Shown: positions 24,263 through 32,740, numbered from the stretch's first letter. The stretch: 34,369 nucleotides of DNA from Mesobacillus selenatarsenatis SF-1 (GCF_000813125.1 NZ_BASE01000003.1:1-34369), one strand, 5' to 3'. Translations and numbers: made by a program. Notes: generated from the sequence alone by a model not told the origin.

Positions 24263-25726
24263 CTATAAACCTTGTGTTTTCGCTTCCTCCCAGAAAGCAT
24301 CCAATTCATCCAATGTGTAATCATCGACACTTCGGCCATTCTCTGCTGCTTTTTGTTCGATATAGGCAAAGCGGCGCATGAACTTCCGGTTGGCCTTGTT
24401 CAGTGCCTCTTCAGGATTGATATCATAATGCCTTGCGAAGTTGACGAGCGCGAACAATAGGTCCCCGTACTCCAACTGGATATCTTCCTGAATGCCATTT
24501 CCAGTGATTTCTTCTGAAAGTTCTTCGATTTCTTCCTTTACCTTATCAAGGATCGGAGCCACCGTCTTCCAGTCGAATCCTACTTTAGCGGCTTCCTTTT
24601 GCAACTCATATGCCTTAAGCAGATTCGGAAGCCCTTTGCCGGCTCCCTCCAGCATAGATTTTACGGCACCGCCCTTTTCCTGCTCCTTGATCTCCTGCCA
24701 GTTTTTCAAGACCTCAGCTTCATCTTCAGCTGTTTTGTCCCCGAACACATGAGGATGCCTGCGAACCATTTTTGCAGACAGGCCTTCAATTACATCATCA
24801 ATGGTAAAATAGCCCTCATCCTCACCAATCTGCGCATGCAGCATGACTTGAAGCAGCACATCTCCCAACTCTTCAATCATATGATCGATATCATCGTTAT
24901 CAATCGCCTCTAGCAATTCATACGATTCTTCAATCAAATACTTTTTTAATGTTTGATGAGTCTGCTTCTTATCCCAAGGACACCCATTCGGACCGCGCAG
25001 TTCTGATATAATTCCACGCAACTTCAGAAAATCCTTGTATAAAATTTGCTCATTTTCAACAGGTGGAACATAAACAGATGTCAAATTACTTAGCTCCATC
25101 TCCCTGTCGAGTTCATATAATGGAACTTTTTTAATGACTTCCTCACTGCTTCCGGCAGCAGTCACGATGTATATCTCATAATCATCTGGCAATTTTTCCA
25201 TAAGTGTCAGCTTGACGTCAGATGCAACGAACGCGTCATAGACCTGTCCGATAATTGTGTGACTCTTTAGCAGTAAATCTTCTTTTGACAGTGCGGTGCC
25301 GTCAAGCAGTTGAAAACCTTCGATCGGATCAATCGTCAGTGACTGGAACATGGCATCGAGGAAGCTCTGACCGCCGCCAATTTCAATTTCTGTATCCCGC
25401 TTTGGCCCTCGTTCGAGCAGGAGCTGCACGGTTCGCTCGGCAATCAAAGGATGTCCAGGAACTCCATAGGTTACAGGCGCTTTTTCTGCTTCTGCAAGCA
25501 AAATCTCTGATATCTCTTCATAAACATCCGAAAACTGATCATGTTTTTCATATACGTCATCGAAGGATTGAAACTGCAATCCTTCCTTCTCAAGCTCGGC
25601 GACTACCGGATGCTCCTTTGTCCGCAAATACAGGTTTTTTTCCTGCTTCAGCTTTTTATATACACCAAGCGGCAGCTGGTCAAGGTCACCTGCTCCCAGT
25701 CCGATGATCAATATTTTATTAGTCAT
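24263..25726 (-). CDS. mazG: Nucleoside triphosphate pyrophosphohydrolase MazG with N-terminal methylase-like domain (YabN)
   Basis: A 487-residue two-domain protein. The N-terminal half (1 to about 225) has a tetrapyrrole-methylase fold (ILIIGLGAGDLDQLPLG, VTYGVPGHPLIAERT); its activity is unknown. The C-terminal half is MazG, which hydrolyses NTPs to NMP and pyrophosphate: the metal-binding glutamates are in LIEESYELLEAIDNDDIDHMIEELGDVLLQ (EExxE and ExxD), with a second, degenerate repeat around QLEYGDLLFALVNFARHY. GGAGGAAG precedes the ATG. It follows yabM by 24 bases. The same fusion occurs in B. subtilis YabN, so it is not a new fusion. Confidence 0.93.
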   Translation of the reverse strand: MTNKILIIGLGAGDLDQLPLGVYKKLKQEKNLYLRTKEHPVVAELEKEGLQFQSFDDVYEKHDQFSDVYEEISEILLAEAEKAPVTYGVPGHPLIAERTVQLLLERGPKRDTEIEIGGGQSFLDAMFQSLTIDPIEGFQLLDGTALSKEDLLLKSHTIIGQVYDAFVASDVKLTLMEKLPDDYEIYIVTAAGSSEEVIKKVPLYELDREMELSNLTSVYVPPVENEQILYKDFLKLRGIISELRGPNGCPWDKKQTHQTLKKYLIEESYELLEAIDNDDIDHMIEELGDVLLQVMLHAQIGEDEGYFTIDDVIEGLSAKMVRRHPHVFGDKTAEDEAEVLKNWQEIKEQEKGGAVKSMLEGAGKGLPNLLKAYELQKEAAKVGFDWKTVAPILDKVKEEIEELSEEITGNGIQEDIQLEYGDLLFALVNFARHYDINPEEALNKANRKFMRRFAYIEQKAAENGRSVDDYTLDELDAFWEEAKTQGL

Positions 25727-25750
25727 ATCTACACTTCCTCCTTCAAGGCT

Positions 25751-27355
25751 CTATTTAGAGAACAACTGGACAATTCTGCTGCCAAATGGCAAAGTTACTA
25801 GTTCTTCTTCAGTCAAAGCCCTGGTTTTTATCAAAATAAAAAAGTAAACAAGTGCCCCCACGGCCACTGAGCTTAATGCCTGAAATACAGCTCCGAGCCT
25901 GTCTGGTTCAATATATCCATATCCGAAATCCGTTATATATAAAAATAATCGCAGAAAGACAGCCATCATGGCCGAGGCAAACAATATTTTCGCTATAAAG
26001 ACAAGTGATAAAACAGGCTGCCCCAGCTCACGTCTTAGTTTATAAATCAGGATAAACATGACAGCCAGCATCGCAGCCAATGTGGCAATAGCTGCGCCCA
26101 TTGTTCCAGCAATAGGGATGAGCAATAGGTTTAATATGTATTTCAATCCAAATCCCGCAAGAATGACCGCCGCCGGAAAAATGGACTTATCAAGCCCCTG
26201 TAATATACTCATAATTGTCAGGATGACAGAGCCAAATAAAATCATCAGGCTGAGTAGTCCAAGAACATCGGATCCATCTGCATTCTCAAACAGCATGATA
26301 TTTGCTGGAACGATGATGCTGTATAAGCCAACCGCCGCCGCAGCACCAAATATCAGGCTTGTCTGAAGCGCAAGCCTGACTTTGGGAAGGACTTTTTCCC
26401 GCCGATTACTTGATTTGTCACCAGAAATCGCCGGTACAAGGCTTAATGACATCGAGGTGGCGACAACTGTCCCAAGCTGGATGAGCGGCTGCCCTCGATC
26501 AAAAATGCCTTTGGCCGATTTTGCTTCCTCTGCAGTCAGTCCCGTTGCCAGCAATGAGGCATACATATTCAACGAATCTGCCAACTGAAGCAATATTAAC
26601 AGCATCCCACTAATGCTTATCGCAAATCCCTGAATGATAAGTGCTTTTAAGACCCAAGCTGCGTCCTTAAATAGAACCCTAATATGAAAACGCGTGAAGG
26701 GATTAGCTCCTCTATTTTTCAGATAGAAAAAGCCTAGAATTAAAACGGAAATGACTCCGCCGGTTATTGACCCGAACACAGCACCGGCACCAGTGATATA
26801 AAGAGAGAAGCCTTGCTGTACCAGGACCGCTGACAGGATCAGAATAGTCGCAACACGGATGAATTGTTCAGAAACCTGAGATATCGCAGTCGGAACCATG
26901 TTTCCCTTTCCCTGGAAGTATCCCCTGAACACAGAGGTGAACGGGAAGATCAGGAATGGCACGGAGACGACCTTGAATAAAGGCTTTAGTTCAGGGTCAC
27001 CGATTTTTTCGGCAATCCATCCAGAACCAAAATAGAAAAACAAAAAGAACAGTAGTCCAACCATGCTGAGAAAAACAAGTGAAATAGCCAAAAGCCTATC
27101 CGCCCTGCCAGTATTCCCTGCAGCCTGCTGCTCCGTATAAAGCTTGGATATCACAACTGGAAATCCATATGTAGATAAAACCATGACAATCCCAAAAAAA
27201 GGGTAAACCTGCTGATAAATATAAAAACCAATGTCCCCGACAATATTTTGAAACGGGACACGGTAAACTGCGCTTAAAATTTTTGTAACGAGGGCTGCCA
27301 TAGTCAGGATCATGGCTCCCTTCATCAGTTCCTTTGAATCTGCAACGGGCTTCAT
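25751..27355 (-). CDS. yabM: Polysaccharide/lipid flippase-like membrane protein YabM (SpoVB/MurJ-type MOP family)
   Basis: A 534-residue multi-pass membrane protein of the MOP/MviN superfamily, with about 14 predicted helices beginning at KGAMILTMAALVTKILSAVYRVPF. The family's conserved positions include the N-terminal VYRVPFQNIVGD and FRGYFQGKGNMVPTAISQ. It is a relative of SpoVB and the lipid II flippases; the exact substrate here is unknown. AAGGAGATGGGCG precedes the ATG, and an extended -10 lies upstream, after the repeats. Not SpoVB itself, judging by position. Confidence 0.85.
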   Translation of the reverse strand: MKPVADSKELMKGAMILTMAALVTKILSAVYRVPFQNIVGDIGFYIYQQVYPFFGIVMVLSTYGFPVVISKLYTEQQAAGNTGRADRLLAISLVFLSMVGLLFFLFFYFGSGWIAEKIGDPELKPLFKVVSVPFLIFPFTSVFRGYFQGKGNMVPTAISQVSEQFIRVATILILSAVLVQQGFSLYITGAGAVFGSITGGVISVLILGFFYLKNRGANPFTRFHIRVLFKDAAWVLKALIIQGFAISISGMLLILLQLADSLNMYASLLATGLTAEEAKSAKGIFDRGQPLIQLGTVVATSMSLSLVPAISGDKSSNRREKVLPKVRLALQTSLIFGAAAAVGLYSIIVPANIMLFENADGSDVLGLLSLMILFGSVILTIMSILQGLDKSIFPAAVILAGFGLKYILNLLLIPIAGTMGAAIATLAAMLAVMFILIYKLRRELGQPVLSLVFIAKILFASAMMAVFLRLFLYITDFGYGYIEPDRLGAVFQALSSVAVGALVYFFILIKTRALTEEELVTLPFGSRIVQLFSK

Positions 27356-27390
27356 CGCCCATCTCCTTCCAATTCTTCATTTTCAACCGT

Positions 27391-27399
27391 ATTATATCA
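27391..27399 (-). promoter_or_regulatory. Extended -10 promoter of yabM-mazG
   Basis: Minus strand TGATATAAT (27399..27391): a perfect TATAAT with the TGn extension, about 36 bases before the yabM start. No recognisable -35 at 17 bases, which extended -10 promoters can dispense with. Confidence 0.5.
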
Positions 27400-27464
27400 C
27401 AAGGGTAAAAGCGTCTGCCCCAAGCATGACAGGTAACACCAATTTGTTAGAAGGATGTAACATA

Positions 27465-27585
27465 GAAAAGCGCAAGCGCCTTGGTCAGACCCGACAATCG
27501 CTGGAGGGCCGACCAGTGAAGTCGTTCTTTGACTTCATTGGGCGGACCAAAGCGACTCGAGGGGCTAGGCGCTGGAGCTGGACAA
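27465..27585 (+). repeat. 121-bp interspersed repeat, copy C1 (complete)
   Basis: Exactly 121 bases, GAAAAGCGCAAGCGCC to GGCGCTGGAGCTGGACAA, closely matching A2. It lies in the yabM-spoVT gap (27356-27742), which otherwise contains the short copy C2 and the spoVT terminator. Confidence 0.86.
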
Positions 27586-27588
27586 ATA

Positions 27589-27637
27589 GAAAAGCGCAAG
27601 CGCCTTGGTCAGACCCGACAATCGCTGGAGCTGGACA
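27589..27637 (+). repeat. 121-bp repeat, copy C2 with a precise 71-bp internal deletion
   Basis: Starts like C1 (GAAAAGCGCAAGCGCC) three bases after its end. At the first CGCTGGAG it continues as if from the second CGCTGGAG of C1 (CTGGACA). This is what deletion between the two direct CGCTGGAG words, 71 bases apart in C1, would give. Confidence 0.8.
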
Positions 27638-27673
27638 CTATTCTTCGTGCACGAAGCTTATACTTCAAAACAC

Positions 27674-27704
27674 GAAAAGAGGCAGCTTTGACAGCTGCCC
27701 TTTT
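27674..27704 (-). terminator. Rho-independent terminator of spoVT
   Basis: Stem GGCAGCT (27681-27687) / AGCTGCC (27693-27699) with a five-base loop and A-T closing pairs; the minus strand continues TCTTTTC. It lies about 40 bases past the spoVT stop. Confidence 0.75.
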
Positions 27705-27742
27705 AGGTAAGATTATAAATCCGTAAAAATCAGGAATCTTGA

Positions 27743-28279
27743 TTATTGCTCCATCTGTCTTGCCAGGAAGCCTGCAGCTGTTTCAACAGCTTTTTGTTCC
27801 ACGTCACCCAATGATCCTTCTTTAGAGAAGATTATTACTGCCCCGATTGGATCTCCGTTTGCAATGATTGGCCCGATTGTATAAGCAGATACAGGCTCTT
27901 CATTCCCCTCAACAAGCGAGATGTTAGTCTGCTGGTTCACAAGGGACGAAGTGCGGTCTTCCATCGTCTTTTCAACAAGTTCACTGATGTTTTTATTCAA
28001 GTAGTCCTTCTTGGAACTTCCAGCCAATGTGATATAAGTATCTCTATCGCAAATTAATACCGGGTTGCCTAAGCTATCATATAGCGCTTCTGCATACTCC
28101 TTCGCAAAATCGCTCAGTTCACTGATTGGTGAATACTTCTTTAAAATGACTTCACCATCACGGTCCACAAAGATTTCGAGTGGATCTCCTTCACGAATAC
28201 GAAGTGTTCTTCTAATTTCTTTAGGTATTACGACACGACCTAAATCATCGATTCGACGAACAATACCAGTTGCTTTCAT
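27743..28279 (-). CDS. spoVT: Stage V sporulation transcription factor SpoVT
   Basis: A tetrameric forespore regulator that adjusts sigma-G-dependent genes. The N-terminal 50 residues are an AbrB-type swapped-hairpin DNA-binding domain (KATGIVRRIDDLGRVVIPKE, then RRTLRIREGDPLEIFVD); the C-terminal part (about 55-178) is a GAF-like domain with no known ligand (CDRDTYITLAGSSKKDYLNK, PIGAVIIFSKEG). I use the ATG at 28279, giving 178 residues as in B. subtilis; the open frame extends seven codons further but GAGG is placed for this ATG. The leader is long (about 155 bases) from the sigma-G-type promoter at 28440-28468. Confidence 0.95.
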   Translation of the reverse strand: MKATGIVRRIDDLGRVVIPKEIRRTLRIREGDPLEIFVDRDGEVILKKYSPISELSDFAKEYAEALYDSLGNPVLICDRDTYITLAGSSKKDYLNKNISELVEKTMEDRTSSLVNQQTNISLVEGNEEPVSAYTIGPIIANGDPIGAVIIFSKEGSLGDVEQKAVETAAGFLARQMEQ

Positions 28280-28368
28280 CCAACGTTGCCTCACTTTCAT
28301 CTGATGATTATTTTTTTAGGTAAGGTTGTTTTCGTATTAATTGTTGTTTTTCGGAAATAATCCTTTTG

Positions 28369-28395
28369 TCGAAGGTTTACGAAATGAGCCTTCGA
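28369..28395. repeat. Inverted repeat in the spoVT leader
   Basis: TCGAAGG (28369-28375) and CCTTCGA (28389-28395), separated by 13 bases, within the presumed spoVT 5' leader. There is no T run on either strand, so it is not a classical terminator. It could be an RNA hairpin or a binding site, possibly for SpoVT itself. Confidence 0.5.
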
Positions 28396-28439
28396 TAATG
28401 ATACTGCCTTTATTAATCAACCTTACCAAGATTTGAACT

Positions 28440-28468
28440 TAGTATCTTTCATATGGAAAGTTCTATAC
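28440..28468 (-). promoter_or_regulatory. Sigma-G-type promoter of spoVT
   Basis: Minus strand: -35 GTATA (28468..28464), 17-base spacer, -10 GATACTA (28446..28440), six of seven against CATNHTA with consensus spacing. SpoVT is a known sigma-G target. The rest of the 320-base mfd-spoVT gap (28301-28621) contains only the inverted repeat described and no clear mfd terminator. Confidence 0.65.
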
Positions 28469-28621
28469 ACTTCTCATTATTATTTTCTTTGAAGTGATAA
28501 AGGTGCCAAAAACGGATAAACCTTCCAGCTAATAATTGCGTACACACAAAAATTACCCTTGTCTATCTTTTTTGAAACACCTTATCATTTTACATTTAGA
28601 TTACAAATTATTTCCAAATGG

Positions 28622-31600
28622 TTACGATACTGTATTTTCCTGTTCTTTTTGGGTGTCATGAAGTCCCTTAATCATCTCGAAAGTAATGTCGAACCAGCGG
28701 TCGTTTTTCATGCCTTTCGTATGGACGACCATTTTTAGTTTTTTGCCATCCATTCCAAGCCCGACTGCATTCCTATATTGGCTGCTTAGCTTGAACACCT
28801 TCTGTCCATCAATTCTGCTGCTTCCATCCTCTGTTAAAAGAATCGTTACATCCTGCTTAGCCTGTTTAATTGTTTCCACACCTGCGGTGATTGCATACAC
28901 CTTAAGTTCTGCTACCTTAAATAGGGTGTCCACTTCTGCAGGGTAATCCCCGAACCTGTCGGTAATTTCCTCTTTCAATTCATCGATATCCTTCAATGTC
29001 TCTATACCACGGAAGCGCTTATACATCTCGATTTTCTGGTGTCCATCAGAGATGTAGCTATCAGGTATATATGCATCAAGTTCAAGATCGATTTCAATCG
29101 AAGGCTTGCGCACTTGATCCTTCTCAGGCTTGCGCTCCTCAATTGCTTCCTTGAGCATCTGTGAATACAGATCAAAACCGACTGAGTCGATAAAGCCATG
29201 CTGCTGGGCACCGAGCAAATTACCGGCACCACGGATTGACAGGTCACGCATCGCGATTTTAAAACCAGAGCCCAGCTCAGTGAATTCTTTGATTGCCTGC
29301 AGGCGTTTTTCCGCAACCTCAGTCAGAATCTTATCTTTTCGGTATGTGAAGTAGGCGTAGGCCACCCTGTTTGAGCGTCCAACCCGTCCTCTTAGCTGAT
29401 AAAGCTGGGAAAGACCCATTTTATCTGCATCGTAAACAATCAGTGTATTTACATTCGGAATATCCACACCTGTCTCAATGATTGTCGTGCTGACCAGGAC
29501 ATCATATTCTCCTTCAAGGAAACCAAGCATGACAGATTCCAGTTCATTTTCGGTCATCCGGCCGTGTGCAAAAGTGACACGTGCATCAGGCACAAGCATG
29601 GATATCTCTTCAGCCTTCCGTTCGATATCCTCAACTCGGTTATATAGGAAGTAAACTTGTCCGTTCCTGGCAAGCTCTCGCTCAATCGACTCGCGGACAA
29701 GTCCCCCGTTGTATTCCATGACATATGTCTGGACAGGAAAGCGGTTTTCAGGCGGCGTTTCGATGACTGATAGATCCCTGACGCCCAGCATCGACATGTG
29801 CAGTGTTCTTGGAATTGGCGTCGCCGTCAAAGTCAGGACATCTACATTTGTCTTAAGCTGCTTGATTTTTTCCTTATGCGTTACCCCAAAGCGTTGTTCT
29901 TCATCTATGATCAGCAGGCCAAGGTCGCTGTAGGTGATTTCCTTTGATAACAGCCTGTGGGTTCCAACAACAATATCAACACTTCCAGCCTTCAGTCCCT
30001 TGATCGTCTCCGTTTGCTGCTTGCGGGTACGGAACCTGCTCAACAAACCAATGTTAATCGGGAAGTCCTGAAACCTTTCCCTTAGAGTCTCATAGTGCTG
30101 CTGCGCAAGGATGGTCGTTGGCACAAGGAAGGCTACCTGCTTTCCATCAGCAATCGCCTTGAAGGCAGCCCTGATTGCAACCTCTGTTTTACCATAGCCG
30201 ACATCCCCGCACAGCAAGCGGTCCATCGGGCGTTCACGTTCCATATCAAGCTTGATTTCATGGATGGAACGAACCTGGTCTTCAGTTTCCTGATATGGGA
30301 ATGAAGATTCAAAGTCGCGCTGCATCTCGCCATCAGGAGAGAAAGCGTGCCCGATGCTCGCCTCACGCTCTGCATAAAGCTTGATCAAATCGTCTGCGAT
30401 ATCTTGTACAGAGGACTGAACCTTACTCTTGACCCTTTTCCAATCGCTGCCGCCGAGCTTATAGACCTTAGGTTCTTTACCTTCTGAGCCGACGTATTTT
30501 TGGACAAGGTCAATCTGCTCGACCGGGACGTAAAGCTTATCACTTCCCTGGTATCGGATATGAAGATAATCCTTATGAACGCCATTGATCACGAGCGTTT
30601 CTATGCCCAGGTATTTCCCGATTCCGTGGTTTACATGGACGACATAATCGCCAATCTTAAGCTCAGAATAACTCTTGATCCGCTCTGCATTCGATAGCTT
30701 TTGTCTTCTCGCAGGCTTCTTTGTTTTTTTATTGAAGAGTTCCTCTTCCGTAATCACAGCTATCTTCTGGATTGGGAATTCAAAGCCCGTATTCAGGCTG
30801 CCCTGGATAATCTGAACTTTTCCCGGCAGCAATTCCTGCTTGCTGTTCATTTTTACTGCATCGATTTCATAGTCTTCAAGAACTCGCTCGAGCTTTTTGA
30901 CTCTTTCGGCGTCCGGACCAAGGAAAATAACCGCATAATTTCCTTTGCGCCAGCGGTCGACTTCTCCTTTAAGCACATGCATCTGACCATGGAAATTCTG
31001 CATCTGCTTGCATGAGATATTGATGATGTTTTGCGGACTCGTGTTTGGAACATGCCTTAAAAATAAAGATAGATACACAATTGGCTTTCCGGCTTTACTC
31101 ATCAAGTCAGGCAGCTGGTGTGAAATCTTCAGGTCATGGATGATCTGCCCTTCACCGAGGAGACTCGTATACCATTCCGCTTCTTCCTTGCTAAGAGACT
31201 CATTCATCTCCTGAACCCTGCTTATTTCATCGACGAACAGAAAACCATTAGACGGCAAGTAATCTATTAAACTTTGAGGCTTTTCGTACGCAATGGATAA
31301 GTACTTAAAAACTTGATCAGGTTTTTGCCCATTGCGAAGCTGTTCCAATTCATAGCCAATGTTTTGCGACATCAGCGTCTTCGCTTTTTCATCCTTAAGC
31401 TTCTTCAAACTGCCTGAGAGCCCTTTTTCCAGCCCCGCGACCAGACGGTCCAGCTGTTCATTCTCGATTGGGTTTTCTATCGCTGGTCCAATCGCTACAG
31501 TTTTCATTTTTTCCTTCGAGCGCTGGTCCTCAAGTGAAAATGTCCTGATTGAGTCAACCTCAGCATCAAACAGCTCAATCCTGATTGGGTCTGCCGATGT

Positions 31601-32158
31601 CAGCGGATAAATGTCGATAATTCCGCCGCGAAGGCTGAATTCACCAGGAGCCGAAACCATTTCCGCCCTAACATAGCCCATGCTGACAAACCGGTTAAGA
31701 ACCGATTCGAGATCAATCTCTTCACCGAGCTTGAATGTCATCTGGAATTTCGACCATAGATCCTTTGGCGGCAGCAGCTTCCTAAGGCCAGCCATCGGGA
31801 CAATCACAATACCTGTCTTCTTTTTGCTCCAATGATTCAGAGCCTCAATCCTCTGTGCCTTCAGCTCAGGGCTTGAAATACTTATTTCAGCGGCAATCAA
31901 TTCATTTGCCGGGTAAAGATAAACATCATTTTCCCCTATTAAATTAACAAGATCATCATGTAGTTTTTGCGCTTGCAATAAATTATGTGTGACGATCAGG
32001 ACGGGGCGCTTCGTCTGTTCGTAAATTGCCGCTAAAAAGACCGTCCTCGCTGAACCAGAAAGGCCTGCGACGAGTTGTTCCCTAAGCCCCGCATCCATTC
32101 CGGATATAACAGATTGGACATCATCCTGATGACTAAATAGAGCTTTCAGCCCCTGCAT
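28622..32158 (-). CDS. mfd: Transcription-repair coupling factor Mfd
   Basis: Mfd removes RNA polymerase stalled at DNA lesions and recruits UvrA. The 1178-residue protein has the full set of domains: a UvrB-like N-terminal region (1 to about 350), the RNA-polymerase-interaction domain around VVHVNHGIGKYLGIE (about 505-550), then the RecG-like DNA translocase with Walker A GDVGYGKTEVAI (about 648-660), DEEQ box IIDEEQRFG (about 750), SAT-like TLTATPIPRTL, motif VI QLRGRVGRSNRVAYAYF, and the C-terminal TRCF domain. The ATG follows GGGAGAGG. Length and motifs are normal. Confidence 0.97.
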   Translation of the reverse strand: MQGLKALFSHQDDVQSVISGMDAGLREQLVAGLSGSARTVFLAAIYEQTKRPVLIVTHNLLQAQKLHDDLVNLIGENDVYLYPANELIAAEISISSPELKAQRIEALNHWSKKKTGIVIVPMAGLRKLLPPKDLWSKFQMTFKLGEEIDLESVLNRFVSMGYVRAEMVSAPGEFSLRGGIIDIYPLTSADPIRIELFDAEVDSIRTFSLEDQRSKEKMKTVAIGPAIENPIENEQLDRLVAGLEKGLSGSLKKLKDEKAKTLMSQNIGYELEQLRNGQKPDQVFKYLSIAYEKPQSLIDYLPSNGFLFVDEISRVQEMNESLSKEEAEWYTSLLGEGQIIHDLKISHQLPDLMSKAGKPIVYLSLFLRHVPNTSPQNIINISCKQMQNFHGQMHVLKGEVDRWRKGNYAVIFLGPDAERVKKLERVLEDYEIDAVKMNSKQELLPGKVQIIQGSLNTGFEFPIQKIAVITEEELFNKKTKKPARRQKLSNAERIKSYSELKIGDYVVHVNHGIGKYLGIETLVINGVHKDYLHIRYQGSDKLYVPVEQIDLVQKYVGSEGKEPKVYKLGGSDWKRVKSKVQSSVQDIADDLIKLYAEREASIGHAFSPDGEMQRDFESSFPYQETEDQVRSIHEIKLDMERERPMDRLLCGDVGYGKTEVAIRAAFKAIADGKQVAFLVPTTILAQQHYETLRERFQDFPINIGLLSRFRTRKQQTETIKGLKAGSVDIVVGTHRLLSKEITYSDLGLLIIDEEQRFGVTHKEKIKQLKTNVDVLTLTATPIPRTLHMSMLGVRDLSVIETPPENRFPVQTYVMEYNGGLVRESIERELARNGQVYFLYNRVEDIERKAEEISMLVPDARVTFAHGRMTENELESVMLGFLEGEYDVLVSTTIIETGVDIPNVNTLIVYDADKMGLSQLYQLRGRVGRSNRVAYAYFTYRKDKILTEVAEKRLQAIKEFTELGSGFKIAMRDLSIRGAGNLLGAQQHGFIDSVGFDLYSQMLKEAIEERKPEKDQVRKPSIEIDLELDAYIPDSYISDGHQKIEMYKRFRGIETLKDIDELKEEITDRFGDYPAEVDTLFKVAELKVYAITAGVETIKQAKQDVTILLTEDGSSRIDGQKVFKLSSQYRNAVGLGMDGKKLKMVVHTKGMKNDRWFDITFEMIKGLHDTQKEQENTVS

Positions 32159-32204
32159 CCAAACCTCTCCCTCTCTATAAAAAAATGCTAATCTTTACTT
32201 TTAA

Positions 32205-32393
32205 AAAGGCTCTTTTCTCAAACTTTGTTGCTATTGACTACAAAATAGGATTAAATAACCTATGTTTCTTCACAATATTAAAAATTATTAGGAGAAAAGA
32301 GCTTGCACACTTAATACCGAACTACAAAATAGATACTTTCACGTTAAAATCGGCTTTAGGATTTTAACAACAATCTTTACGAAAACAGCCTTT
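32205..32393. mobile_element. MITE-like element, copy 2, between fin and mfd
   Basis: Imperfect terminal inverted repeats of 26 bases: AAAGGCTCTTTTC...TTTGTTG (32205-32230) against AAAGGCTGTTTTC...ATTGTTG read backwards from 32393, with 21 of 26 positions equal. An internal perfect inverted repeat GCTCTTTTCTC (32209-32219) / GAGAAAAGAGC (32292-32302) pairs the left end with the middle. AT-rich, no open frame; it fills most of the mfd-fin gap (32159-32451). Confidence 0.6.
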
Positions 32394-32416
32394 AATAATT
32401 ATGGCCAAAATACAAA

Positions 32417-32448
32417 CAGAAAAATGCTTTGGATGAGGAATCCAAAGC
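32417..32448 (-). terminator. Rho-independent terminator of fin
   Basis: Perfect nine-base stem GCTTTGGAT (32426-32434) / ATCCAAAGC (32440-32448), five-base loop, then ATTTTTCTG on the minus strand. It lies just after the fin stop and isolates mfd from fin. Confidence 0.88.
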
Positions 32449-32451
32449 TTG

Positions 32452-32682
32452 TCAGTGAATTAGGTAGTCATGCTGGTGGAAGTCTGGGTTGCGTTCCAGG
32501 GCTTCTTGACAGTCTTCACAGATCGATTTTATATTGATGTCACCATTTCCTGCGTAAGAAACCATCTCCTGGCGCTCTTCCTCAGTCAGCTTATGCAGCC
32601 CTAAACTTTCACTGTGGACAGAGAAACTGTCCAGTGAGCCCATCTTCGTGCCGCAATGACGGCAATGATAGTGTATAGCCAT
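32452..32682 (-). CDS. fin: Anti-sigma-F factor Fin (YabK)
   Basis: Fin is a small protein that binds sigma F on the way from the sigma-F to the sigma-G stage in the forespore. The 76-residue product has two CxxC zinc knuckles: CRHCG near the start and CEDCQ near residue 56, with the line KLTEEERQEMVSYAGNGDINIKSICEDCQ between being conserved. It begins MAIHYHCRHCG. I start at the ATG at 32682 because the Shine-Dalgarno GGGAGGG lies just upstream, inside the longer open frame (from a TTG at 32697). A sigma-F-type promoter precedes it, fitting its feedback role. Confidence 0.93.
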   Translation of the reverse strand: MAIHYHCRHCGTKMGSLDSFSVHSESLGLHKLTEEERQEMVSYAGNGDINIKSICEDCQEALERNPDFHQHDYLIH

Positions 32683-32710
32683 GCCCGTCCCTCCCAAATT
32701 AAGTCATTAT

Positions 32711-32740
32711 CATTATTGACCCTTTGGCAGGAACTTATGC
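32711..32740 (-). promoter_or_regulatory. Sigma-F-type promoter of fin
   Basis: Minus strand: -35 GCATA (32740..32736), 15-base spacer, -10 GTCAATAATG (32720..32711). It matches GYATA-N15-GGNRANAHTR with one -10 mismatch, the same T as in the yabS promoter. fin is reported to be a sigma-F (and sigma-G) target in B. subtilis. Confidence 0.75.

Noticed and set aside
24263-25726. Novel fusion of a methylase to MazG
   Set aside because: The same two-domain layout is the normal form in Bacillus YabN.
27312-27726. Plus-strand open frames of 132 and 65 codons antisense to the yabM start and across C1/C2
   Set aside because: They join antisense yabM sequence to the repeats; composition is repeat-derived (GARRWS-like peptides recur at each copy) and there is no Shine-Dalgarno.
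28520-28621. Terminator for mfd
   Set aside because: There are T runs on the minus strand (near 28570) but no stable hairpin directly before them.
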